Source of the DNA: Xenoacremonium recifei
Taxonomy: Eukaryota > Ascomycota > Sordariomycetes > Hypocreales > Nectriaceae
Assembly (NCBI GenBank): GCA_012184525.1
Contig: WOFQ01000063.1
Location: 1 to 64,000, forward strand
Length of the DNA: 64,000 bases
Direction of reading: 5' to 3'
In this document: one piece after another, positions 45,121 through 55,635 of the stretch
Layout of the letters: every line of letters begins with the position of its first letter
Numbering within the stretch: position 1 is the stretch's first letter
The notes under the pieces: model-generated
Told to the model about the DNA's origin: nothing
The model's input: the letters and a program-made list of their open reading frames with translations, nothing else
The model's database searches: none
Program-made: the position numbers and the translations under genes

Positions 45121-48100
45121 ATGGGCAAGCTCATCAGACTCGAGCTGTTCAGTACGTTCTCGATGCTCCTCCCAACGGCGTGCGCATTCGTCTAACTGCG
45201 AATCCAGACTTCAAATCCTACAAGGGCCACCATGTTCTCCTCTTCGGCGACTCGTATTTTACTTCCATCATTGGTCCCAATGGATCCGGGAAGTCGAATT
45301 CGTATGTTCATCCCAAGTCCCAATCATACTCAGCCGCGGGGCTAACTCCTCTCCTAGCATGGACGCCATCTCTTTCGTCCTCGGCATCAAATCGTCCCAC
45401 TTGCGCTCTGCCCACCTCAAAGACCTTGTCTATCGAGGTCGCGTCTTGAAGACCTCAAAGATCAATGATGACGGATCCGCCGCCACCGATGCCAACGGGC
45501 AGTCGAACGGATATCACGATGGCGACGACAAGGCATCCCGCGGCGACCCGAAGACTGCCTGGGTAATGGCAGTATACGAAGACGATGCCGGCGATGAGCA
45601 AAAGTGGAAACGTTCCATCACCAACCAGGGCGCCAGTGAATACCGCATCAATGATCGCGTTGTGACTGCCCAGCAGTACAACGAGGCGCTGGAGGGCGAG
45701 AATATTCTCATGAAAGCGCGAAACTTCCTAGTGTTCCAGGGTGATGTCGAAGCCATTGCTTCACAGTCTCCTCAGGATCTCACTCGCCTCATTGAGCAGA
45801 TCTCTGGGAGTCTCGAGCACAAGGCAGACTACGAGAGGCTACAAGCAGAAGCCGAGCAGGCTGCCGAGAACCAAAATTTCCAGTTACACCGCCGACGAGG
45901 AATCAATTCGGAAATCAAGCAGTACCGAGAGCAAAAGAAGGAAGCTGATAACTTCCAAAACAAGACAGATGAGCGAGATGCTGCCATTGTGACCCAATGT
46001 CTCTGGAAACTCTATCACTTCCAGAGGGTTATGGATGAATCTCATGCCGCCATACAGGGTCACCAGGAAGACCTCAAGGAACTTCGTCGCAATGTTGAGT
46101 CCTACGAGAGGAAACTGGAAGCAGCACGCAGAGAACAAACCACAGCCAGCCGACAGGTCGCTCGTATTGACAAGGAGATCAAGGTCAAGGAGCGACATAT
46201 TGAGGACCAAGAGAACAGTCTTGTTCCTTTTGAGGAAAAGATCCATGAGACCACCCAACAGCTTGAGAGACTTCAGGCGCAACTTGCCAAGGTTACCAAA
46301 GAGCGAGATGAACAGCGAGACCTGGTAAACAAGACTGCCAAGGACATCGAGAGCGTAGAGAAAGCGCGTGAGGTCTTTGAGAGGGAATACAAGGAACAGA
46401 TGAAGAAGCAGGGCCGAGAGGTCAGTGACGCTGATCGCAGAGAGTATAACACGCTCCGAGCACAGGTCATGGCTCGGTCAGGCCAGAACCAGACCAGGCT
46501 TGAGAATCTCGAGCGACAAAGGAAGGCCGATGAGGTCACTGTCAACAATCTCAAAGGAAAGGTCGACAGCATTGCAGCTGCCATTGAAAAAATCGAGGCT
46601 GAGCTAGCCACTATCGGAGAGAGGAAATCAGCGGCGGAGACCGCGTCCAAAGAGCTCACCAGAGAGATCGATGCCAAGAAAAAAGAGTTCAACCAGCTGC
46701 AGTCCGAGCGGGTCAGAACGAGCCAAAAGCGAACGGAGCTGGAAGAAAAGCTCGAGGAAGTGGCCAAGAAGCTCAGAGAGGCAGATGATGGACGACGCCA
46801 GAATGACAAGGAGGCCCGAATGAAAGAGATGGTCGCCTCTCTGAAGCGTCTGTTCCCGGGAGTCCACGGCCGGATTAGAGATCTCTGCAATCCCAAGCAG
46901 AAGAAATTCGACGAGGCAGTCATTGTCGCCCTTGGAAGAGACTTCGACTCCGTGGTCGTGGATACAGAGAAGATCGGTGTCGACTGCGTTCAGTACCTCA
47001 AGGAGCAGAGATTTGCCCCAATGACCTTCATTCCCCTGGACAACATCAAGGTCAACGCGGTAAACACGGCCGTCAAAGGTTTCCCAGGTGCAAGACTTAC
47101 CATCGACACGATCAACTTCGACTCAAACTTCGAGCGTGCTATGTCGTATGCCTGCGGAAGCTCAGTCGTCTGTGATAATCTCGAAGTGGCAAAGCGCATT
47201 TGCTACGAGAGAAAGATACCCGTCAAGGCTGTCACCTTGGAGGGTTATATCATTCACAAGGCTGGTCTTATGACCGGTGGTCGTGGACCCGAGTCCAAGG
47301 GCGGAAAGCGCAAATTTGAGGAGGCCGATGTCCAAAACCTCCAGCGGATGGCTGTGAAGCTCAAGGACGAGATCGAGAGGTTGCCCAAGGCAGACCGGCG
47401 CGGCACCCAAGAAGAATCTCTCCAAATCGAGCTCACCGGGCTGGAACGCCGACTTGCTGCTGTGAAGGATGAGCTTGCAGCCTTCAATAAGAACTACACC
47501 AGCAAAAAACGCGAGCTCGACAACCAGAAGAGGCAACTCCGAGATCTTCAACCCAAGTACGAAGAGCAGGCTTCTCAACTTGAAAGCACCAACGCGACGT
47601 GCCAAGAGTTCCGAGATGCTATTGCTCAAGTCGAAGACGAAGTCTTTGCAAACTTCTGCAGCCGACTAGGATACAGTGACATACGTGCCTACGATGCCTC
47701 TCAGGGCAAACTCGAGCAAGAGGTGTCAGAGAAGCGAAATCAATTCGAAGTCCAAAAGCAGCGATTGAACAGCAGGCTCCAATGGGAAACGGCGCGACAC
47801 GACGACACTGATCGCCGCATAATCAGGATCCAGGAACAAGTCCGGCGCTGCAAGAACGATACCAAATCATACACTCGGTCAAAGGAAGAGATCCAAAACG
47901 CCATGGGCAACGAGCAGGACGAACTGGAGGCTCTTCGCGAGACCCTTGAGGAGCACAAAGCCGAGCTTTCAGAGAAGAATCAGAAGGTCGTTGCAGCCAA
48001 GGCCGAGGTTCAGAAGCGCAGCAAGGATATCGAGGCTCGTCAAAAAGACATCAGCGCCTTAGAGACGGTTGTCCAGAAGAATAGCTCTGGCAAGAGTGCT

Positions 48101-49110
48101 CTGCTCAGACGGTGCCGCCTTGAACAAATCCAGATACCCCTAGTAGAAGGTACACTGGAGAACCTACCAAACGAAGATGATATGCTACATCGTGATCCTG
48201 AGGCGATGGATATCGACGGCGAGGATGAGGAGATGATGGATATCGCATTGGATGATCATGGCATTGAGATCGATTATGACGGCTTGGACGAAGACCTCAA
48301 AAACGTAAGTAACGTCTCAGACTTGCATTTGGAGTCGGGTTCACTGACGAGTTATACAGTCCGATGACGCGAGCGTCGAGGAGTCCCTCACAGAGAAGAT
48401 TGCGACTCTATCAGCCGAGCTTGAGAAGCTGAACCCCAACATGAGGGCTATGGAAAGGCTCGAAAGCGTAGAAACGAGACTCAAACTAACTGACCAAGAG
48501 TATGAAGAGTCGAAAGCGGCAGCTCACGCGGCCAAGGAGGCTTTCAACGAAGTGAAGCAACTTCGATTCGAACTCTTCAACAAGGCATTCACGCACATCC
48601 AGGAGCAAATTTCCCACGTGTACAAGGACCTAACACGATCGGAAGCCTATCCTCTTGGCGGTCAAGCATACCTGGACATCGAGGAAGATACGGACATGCC
48701 GTATCTCTCGGGTATCAAGTATCATGCCATGCCCCCGTTGAAGCGTTTCCGAGACATGGAACACCTCTCAGGTGGTGAGAAGACGATGGCGGCCCTGGCC
48801 TTATTGTTTGCTATACACAGCTACCAACCAAGTCCCTTCTTCGTGCTTGACGAGGTTGACGCAGCACTGGACAACGCCAACGTGGACAAGATAAAGAAGT
48901 ACATTCGAGAGCACTCGGGCCCAGGCATGCAGTTTATTGTCATCAGTCTCAAGGCTGGTCTGTTCCAGGACAGTGAGAGTTTGGTTGGTGTTTATCGTGA
49001 CCAGGAGGTCAACAGCTCTCGAACTCTCACTTTGGATGTAAGTCAACTCCCACTTCGCCTTTCCAATGTGTCATCTAACGACTCTTTCACAGTTGAGAAA
49101 ATATGCCTAA
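45121..49110 (+). CDS. smc1: Cohesin subunit Smc1
   Basis: Smc1 dimerises with Smc3 and is closed by the kleisin Rad21/Scc1 to form the ring that holds sister chromatids and extrudes loops. Five exons, 45121-45151, 45208-45301, 45358-48304, 48360-49037 and 49093-49110, encode 1255 residues. The N-terminal ATPase lobe opens GKLIRLELFNFKSYKGHH with Walker A GPNGSGKSNS (lysine near 39). Two long coiled coils flank the hinge at about 540-680 (LFPGVHGRIRDLCNPKQKKF, GLMTGGRGPESKGGKRKFEE). The C-terminal lobe has the signature LSGGEKT (about 1160) and Walker B FFVLDEVDAALD. An acidic stretch (MDIDGEDEEMMDIALDD) precedes the C-terminal coil. The sequence IRLELFNFKSYKG and the hinge identify Smc1 rather than Smc3. 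The last exon encodes only LRKYA. All introns have GT-AG ends. Confidence 0.97.
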
Positions 49111-49991
49111 AGATGTGGAGGAGGTCTGATGTTGCGGTTGGCTAGGTAGGTATATAGTTATCTGGGAGGCTGGAGAACAATGGGTTGGCAAGATGCGAGA
49201 AGAGTTGATGACTCTTGGCATACAGGACTGGAGTTGGTCTGGCTGATGTGTATGAACTCATGATTTTGGTTTCCTCTTGACTGGCTTGGTTTCGGCCTTG
49301 AATTCTCCTGTGCCGGGTTCAGGTTCCATAATGCGTGCTCGATTCAACGTTATATAAGTGCCACCGCGCTCGGGGAGTTCATTTACAGATTCTATCACCA
49401 CTTGTTCGTAATTTTTTGCGCCGCTCACCAATGGAATCTTACGGAATGCAACGTCTCGCCAAAAAGTGAGTTTTGACTCACATATCATAACCTGGTTCTG
49501 AAATCTTTGTGAAGTTCACGAGGTAAGGTAGTCAGCGATTATTAAGGTGAGGCTCACACAGTGGGGCTGGTGCCTGAGGCTTGCCACATTAGCGCTTCGG
49601 AAGCCTGCGAGGAACGGCAACCTTGAAATGATTCCTTTGTCTTCCAACTTCGTTCGTTCTTACAATGCTCTAGCAAACCAGCTGCAAACCCCCAATCGGG
49701 ACCTCACGACATTCGCGACCGTCGCCGTTACTTCCATTACTCATATACTCGATAGACACCTGAGCAGAAGCGTTTGCGATTCGCCAGCGCAACAGATGTC
49801 GGCTAGACGATGACGAGCCCACGATTCACGACGTAAAGGCAAACTAGAGAGCATCCCCATCACGATCCTCCTACGAAAGCCTCTATTATACAAGTACGAA
49901 TTTTATCGCGACTTCGGTTCACTTTCGCGCAAGTACTCTAGTCCGTCGTTCGATTCTGCTCCCTAGACATATCCATCTACGACACGACACC
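49111..49991. other. Intergenic region between SMC1 and TFIIE alpha
   Basis: The right half includes the TFIIE promoter. The left half contains a small minus-strand open frame listed separately. The region also contains CT-rich leader sequence near 49860-49980. Confidence 0.45.
49258..49488 (-). CDS. Possible small gene or terminal exon, 76 codons
   Basis: The frame translates to a protein-like sequence: TFWRDVAFRKIPLVSGAKNY, then EQVVIESVNELPERGGTYIT, then LNRARIMEPEPGTGEFKAET and a lysine-rich end. Regular spacing of hydrophobic residues and the GGTYITLNRARIMEPEPG segment look more like a real protein than noise. The open frame continues upstream past the ATG to TTTCAG at about 49498-49503, a possible splice acceptor, so this may be the last exon of a gene whose first exon lies between 49500 and 49850. 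I could not find a convincing partner exon in frame. I do not recognise the family. Confidence 0.3.
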   Translation of the reverse strand: MICESKLTFWRDVAFRKIPLVSGAKNYEQVVIESVNELPERGGTYITLNRARIMEPEPGTGEFKAETKPVKRKPKS

Positions 49992-51277
49992 ATGGATCTT
50001 GCCGTGACCCTCATCAAGTCGGTCATGAGGGCCTTCTACGAAACTCGAGATATTCTAGTTATCGATGCGCTGATTCTACATGAGGCGTATGTTTCCTGCG
50101 AGTAGAGAGCGCGAAAGGGCAGCGCTTACAGCTTGAACAGGCTCAGAGATGATGACTTGGCCTATTTGATGGCTACAAACACGAAAGACCTCCACAAGAT
50201 TTGTGGAAAACTCAGGGAAGACAGGTTCCTCACGGTGTACGTGTGATTTAGTTTCCCTGCGTCTGATTACTGTTGACTCAACATCTCCTCAGACACACGA
50301 GGCCTGAATTTCGAGAGGGGAACCCGCGACCGAGCAACCGGACATGGTACTATATCAACTATCGCCACACGATCGATGCTATCAAATGGCGAGTTTACAC
50401 CATGGACAAAGAAGTGCAAGGAACCACACTACCTGCCAACGAAAGAAAGGAATATTACTGTGCGTTTTGCAATGCCGAGTGGACAGCCATGGAAGTTCTG
50501 GACAACGTTGGGCCAGAAGGCTTCCTCTGCCACCGTTGCCACCACGTGCTCACATTTGAAGCCGATCGAAATGCCGGCGGTCATGAACAGTCTACGCGAC
50601 TCAATGACCAGTTCAAATTCATTAGCGAACTTCTACCCCAGATCGATGCAGTACACATTCCCGAGTGCGACTTTGACCGCGCTCTGTCCAAGGCTCGTCC
50701 CGTGGTCCGAGATGCTACTCATCAACGAGCTGCAACGATCGCGATGGATACTGGAGCCAGTCGACCCATGGCTGTTAAAGGCTTGACTAATACGGGGCCC
50801 CAGTCGATTGCTGTTAATATCTCTACGTCTGATGGGCCCTCTGAAGCCGAGCAGGCGGCAGAGAGAGCACGTAAAGAAAAGATCGCCAAACAGAACGCGC
50901 TTCCGTCATGGATGTCAAATAGTACTGTCACTGGAGAGTCGTTCGCCGGAGCTACAGCCGCGGGGGCAACAGCTGTCAAAACTGATGCGAGCAAGGATAA
51001 CGGCCTTCTTAAGACGGAGGACACCAGTGCCAACACGCAGATCGATGATATCTTTGAGAAGCTCAAGGCGGAACAGGCCGCAGAAAGGGCACGAGAAGAC
51101 GGAGACGACTTCGGGTCTGAGGAGGAAGATGAGGACGAGGACGAGTTCGAGGACGTCCCGGCCACGGAAAGCGCCCCGGCAACGGACAATAACGACTCCG
51201 ACGATCGACAAGCCAAGCGGATCAAGGTCGAAGCTGACGGCGATAGTGAGGAAGACGTCGAGTTTGAAGATGTCTGA
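49992..51277 (+). CDS. tfa1: Transcription initiation factor IIE alpha subunit
   Basis: TFIIE alpha recruits and stimulates TFIIH at RNA polymerase II promoters and helps promoter opening. Three exons, 49992-50086, 50141-50236 and 50293-51277, encode 391 residues. The N-terminal winged helix opens MDLAVTLIKSVMRAFYETRD and continues ALRDDDLAYLMATNTKDLHK. Then come WYYINYRHTIDAIKWRVYTM and a zinc ribbon with cysteines at 120, 123, 143 and 146 (YYCAFC ... FLCHRCH). The second half is low in complexity: alanine/glutamate helices (EAEQAAERARKEKIAKQNAL, PSWMSNSTVTG) and a strongly acidic tail (EEEDEDEDEFEDVPATE, EEDVEFEDV) that in the family contacts TFIIH p62/Tfb1. The first two exons are short (95 and 96 bases) and are supported only by the conserved N-terminal match and GT-AG ends. 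Confidence 0.94.
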
Positions 51278-51824
51278 TTGCGCTGGTTCTGTGTACTCTT
51301 TGGCGTTTGGGCTTCAAATACGATACCAAAATAAATCACGGGTCAGGATTTCTGAGGCAGTATCTTTGCTATCCCTTAAAGCATTCAGGGGCCTCATAGG
51401 TCGGGAAATTCAGAATAGTGTCTTCGTGTAAGCCGGGACTTTGATAGCCCGAAGAGCCAAGTACGTGAGGCTCGCTCTATTCTCCCCTGGGACAACCTAA
51501 ATATGCGGTTTTAAACAAGAGAGAGGAAAAGCAAACGACTGATACATAAAGCCTAATTGCTGATGACTTTGCATTGCCCGTCGTTTAAATCAAGATTGGG
51601 TGGAAGGACCAGCTGTCAGGAATGTACGGCTGTTGAGATGGCTTACCCTATAGGGAAAGCGTCGTTTCCGGCCATCAACCGCAATCGTCATCGTCTTGTC
51701 AGACACAACAAGGATTCTTGGTTGCACAGGAAAACCAAGCCATTTTGATGCTTACAAATCAGCTGGAATAACCGACTACCTTACATGATGAGCATGGGAT
51801 AATCTCATAAACCTTGCCAGTGCA
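51278..51824. other. Intergenic region, TFIIE alpha to Pol X
   Basis: The two genes point the same way; the region holds the TFIIE 3' flank and the polymerase promoter. A 63-codon open frame at 51557-51748 has no recognisable sequence. Nothing else is seen. Confidence 0.45.
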
Positions 51825-53743
51825 ATGGCGCTCGACCTGCCGTCGCTCTTTTTACTGTCTACACACCTTCAACCTGGCGAGCTTCACGCTCTCGAAGACC
51901 GTATCCCGTCCCTCACTTACGATGCGCATGAGGCGGAAATCATTGTCGGAAAGATCACGACGCGAGAGCGGGCGATGTTCGAACTGAGACGCCTACAGGT
52001 TGAGACCATACCATTCGAATCGAGAGAGACGGTACAAGACTCCGAAGCCTCTGTCCAAGTTCCAAGTCCAAAACGAAGGAGGATTTCAAGCCCCACGGCC
52101 AAAGACGCTGAAAGAGACAGGCCCGCAACACGCGAGACACAACGAGGAAATCGAAGGTTTCCAGAGAAGGTGCAAGTGCTCAAACTGCGCTGGCTGACCG
52201 ACTCCCTTGACCAAGGAAAGGTGCTTCCAGTCGAAGAGTATCTCCTCTATACGGGCAGACGAGTCTCACCAGAGCCAAAATCCAATACCCCCAGTCCAAA
52301 GTTAGGAAGAGGCACCGGTGCTGATATACTCAAACGGGCTGCCGGTGACCAGCCGAAGGCCGTTCACATTTCGCCGAAGCAACAACACCAAAGGAGATAT
52401 GTCGACACCCATTCTCAATCCCACTCACATTCCCAACACCACACTCCTAGCCTCACACACCAGACGACGTCGGAGCACGATCTGACCTTGCCTCCTATCC
52501 CCGACTTTCTCAAGACTACGTATTCATGCCAGAGACCAACACCGACAACCCCCCCAAACGACAAATTCGTGGAAGCTTTAAAGGACATTCGAACAATTCG
52601 TCTGCTTCAAGGCGACCAAGTTGGCGTAAGAGCGTATTCCACCTCGATCGCGACTTTGGCAGCCTATCCATACCTTCTCCAGAGCTCACAAGGTAAGCAG
52701 CGAGAATTCTATGCTCTATCGATGACGAGCAGCTAATAGTTTCCTTAGAAGTTCTGCGGCTACCGGGATGCGGTGCTAAGATCGCCGAGCTCTACCAGCA
52801 GTGGAAAGATCTTGGCTACCTGGATGAGAGTCACGAGATTGAGAGCAACCCCATGGTGTCGGTGCTCAAGCTATTCTACGACATCTGGGGAGTGGGAGAC
52901 TCAACCGCCCGTGAGTTTTACGCAAAAGGCAAGCTACACTTGATGATGTATGACTAAGATGAACTTATCATCTGACGAGGCATAGGATGGAGAGACCTGG
53001 ACGATCTCGTTGAGTATGGATGGCAATCGCTGAGCCGTGTCCAGCAGATTGGGGTCAAATACTACGACGAATTTCAGCTCAAGATACCGCGCGATGAGGT
53101 AGCGTCCATCGGAAGTATTGTCTTGGAGCAAGCTCGCCAGATTGACGTTGGATATCAGATGGTCATTGTCGGAGGGTACCGGCGAGGAAAGAAGGAGAGC
53201 GGCGACGTGGATGTTCTTCTCAGCCACCCCGACGAGGCGATGACAGCAAATCTGATAGAGAAGATGATTTCGAAACTAGAGAAGAGCCACTTCATTACGC
53301 ACACACTCAGCCTTTCGACAAGGAACAGCGAACGAGGTCAGGCTCCGCTGCCTTGGAAGGGCGAGGGCAGGAAAGGCTCCGGCTTCGACACACTGGATAA
53401 GGCCTTGGTAGTGTGGAAGGACGCCCAGAAAGAGGACGCTCCCCACCGGCGCGTCGACATTATCATCAGTCCGTGGAAGACGGTCGGCTGTGCAATGCTT
53501 GGATGGAGCGGCGGGACGACGTTCCAGCGGGATCTGCGCCGGTACTGCAAGGCGGAAAAGGGGTGGAAATTCGACAGCAGCGGCATCCGGCGCCGTGCGG
53601 ACGGTGCCTGGGTGGACCTGGAGAGCGGCACGGCGAAGGATGAGGACAAGGACAAGGCGCCGGACATGGAGACAGCCGAGCGGCGAGTGTTTGAAGGACT
53701 CGGGCTTCCTTGGCGACGTCCCGAAGAGAGATGCACCGGGTAG
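51825..53743 (+). CDS. pol4: Family X DNA polymerase (Pol4/Pol lambda-like) with BRCT-like N-terminus
   Basis: Pol X enzymes fill short gaps in base excision repair and end joining. Three exons, 51825-52692, 52749-52928 and 52986-53743, encode 601 residues. The N-terminal 150 residues look like a BRCT domain (LFLLSTHLQPGELHALEDRI, VQVLKLRWLTDSLDQGKVLP). A serine-, proline- and histidine-rich linker follows. The polymerase part begins DKFVEALKDIRTIRLLQGDQ, then helix-hairpin-helix motifs LPGCGAKIAELYQ and WGVGDSTAREFYAKGWRDLD. Catalytic aspartates are D423 and D425 in SGDVDVLL and D507 in RRVDIIISPW. The dNTP-binding GGYRRGKKESG motif and GWSGGTTFQRDLRRY are present. The second intron is taken as GC-AG because it keeps the conserved EFYAKG helix; a perfect GTGAGT donor 18 bases upstream would delete six residues in frame. 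BRCT plus Pol X is the layout of fungal Pol4. Confidence 0.92.
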
Positions 53744-54719
53744 TCTCAGGGGACCGATGGGCCGGCCGGGCGACGGCAGACGAACTACCGGGCGGACTTT
53801 GCTTGCGGAGTTTGGGCCGTCTGGGACCGATTCGGCTCATTGATTGTCGGCAGAGCGTCGCCCCCTTTACTGGAATCGACCACGCATCCGAGGCCCCATC
53901 CAAAGTCACGAGGGAGAATGTTCAGCTGGAGTGTTTGACGAGCGGGGAAAGCGTTCTAAATATCATGCCGAACGCCATGTTGGGCGCCACCACGAGGCAG
54001 AGCGGGCTACAATTACACCGTCGGACCATCGCTAAAGCCGGGTCTGGGGACTTTCTGGGGGATCAGCTTGGAGGCAAAACGGATCGTCGTCATCGGTCGC
54101 GGCCTGTCGGGATGAGGAGGTAATCATTCCGTGGTTCGACAAAACAAACAGACACGAATCTCAACGAGTCCAACGGCGGACTCATTTACTTCCGGCAGGC
54201 GCTTTTCTACACCGTTTCAAGACCCAGCAAGTCGAAGATGATCAGATGAAGCATATATACCGGAGCTGCCTCTGAGCGTCACAATGCTGAAGTCAACAAG
54301 GCCAGTCATCTGTCTGGAATCTTAATGTCTTGAACTTCTCCAAGATGTTGCGTCCGGGTCGTCGGCTGCGTTAGCCTGGATCTGCGGAGCGGGACTCGGC
54401 TTTCTTGATCCATCCCGGCGAACGCTAGCCCCTTTCAAGACGCTCTATGCACAACGAGCCCACCCGGCACACGGAGTTGGGTTTCCAGGGGTTTCGACGT
54501 CGAATGTCGAAACGTCTCATGAGGATATAAAACGGCTGCTCAGACCTCGTGTGTGTTTCCCGGACATTTACCCTTTCGTGACACGGAACCGGTAACGGCA
54601 TACAAACTCTCAATTGCTAGTTAGTCGCCCATCGTCATCGATTGTCGCCCATCCTCTTAGACAACACAAAGACTCGCCTCCCTTGACTTCCTTCCCCTCT
54701 CAAACTACCAATTGTCACC
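53744..54719. other. Intergenic region, Pol X to MAPEG gene
   Basis: No gene is supported in these 976 bases. The last 100 bases are C/T-rich and likely hold the leader of the MAPEG gene. Confidence 0.5.
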
Positions 54720-55346
54720 ATGACTTTCATCCTGGAGCTCCCCGACTCATACGGGTATGTGTTCTTCCCCGAATCCAACACAGCAAGTATGGCAATTGAC
54801 TCAATCGCAAATCTAGCTACGTGCTGGCCGCCGCCGCGTCCACCTTCTTCATCAACACGCTCCATTCGGTGCTGACCAGCAAGGCGCGCAAGGCCAGTGG
54901 CATCAAGTATCCCACGACCTATGCCACCACTGAGCAGGCCGAGAAGGACCCCAAGGCCTACAAGTTCAACTGCGGTATGTATCTTCGAGCCTCCTGAACG
55001 AGCCCCTCGCTAACGGATGTCACCCATAGCCCAGCGCGCTCACGCCAACTTCACTGAGAACCACACTTCGTTCCTCGGTGCTCTCTTGATCGCGGGCCTG
55101 CGCTTCCCCTGCGCTGCTGGCTACTTGGGCGCTGGCTGGGCAATCTCCCGAATCCTCTACGCGCTCGGCTACGTCTCTTCAGGACCGGCAGGTCGCGCCT
55201 GGTGCGTCACCTCACCGAAACAGAGTTTCTTTTTGCACGTTTACTAACTCACAATTTCCAGGGGCTCTATTACAGGCAGTATTTGCGACATCAGTCTCAA
55301 GTTGATGGCTGGCTACACTGCCGCTATGTTCGCTCTGGCACAATAA
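54720..55346 (+). CDS. MAPEG family membrane protein, microsomal glutathione S-transferase 3-like
   Basis: MGST3-type MAPEG proteins are trimeric ER or mitochondrial outer membrane enzymes with glutathione transferase or peroxidase activity. Four exons, 54720-54754, 54817-54974, 55030-55201 and 55262-55346, encode 149 residues, the normal length. Four membrane segments are visible: YVLAAAASTFFINTLHSVLT, HTSFLGALLIAGLRFPCAAG, LGAGWAISRILYALGYVS, and the C-terminal SLKLMAGYTAAMFAL. The glutathione-site region reads FNCAQRAHANFTENHTSFLG, close to the family pattern of R, N and E residues in FNCxQRAHxNxxE. YGYVSSGPAGR follows the usual GYxTGxPxxR form. The start encodes MTFILELPDSYGYV in a caccATGa context. 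The introns are 55-62 bases with GT-AG ends. Enzyme activity is inferred. Confidence 0.93.
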
Positions 55347-55635
55347 AGCTGTGTGGGAGTCTTTCCCCTCCGCTCGTACCATTAGAAGAAGTAATAAAAA
55401 TGTTCATGAATTATCCGACTCCCCATTTTGGCCTGCATACCCAATTTCGTTGCGAGTGTGCGCGCGTGAACCTAGTTGAACGCCTGAAACGAAGCAATGA
55501 AGCCCTCCTCCGACAAGAACATCCCGACCCAGTACACATTATGATAAGAAAACGCCCCTATCCTATACACAATTTTTTAGTCACAACTGCGTAGAAATGA
55601 CATTAGTGAGCAACAAAACACTCCGTGATATAGCC

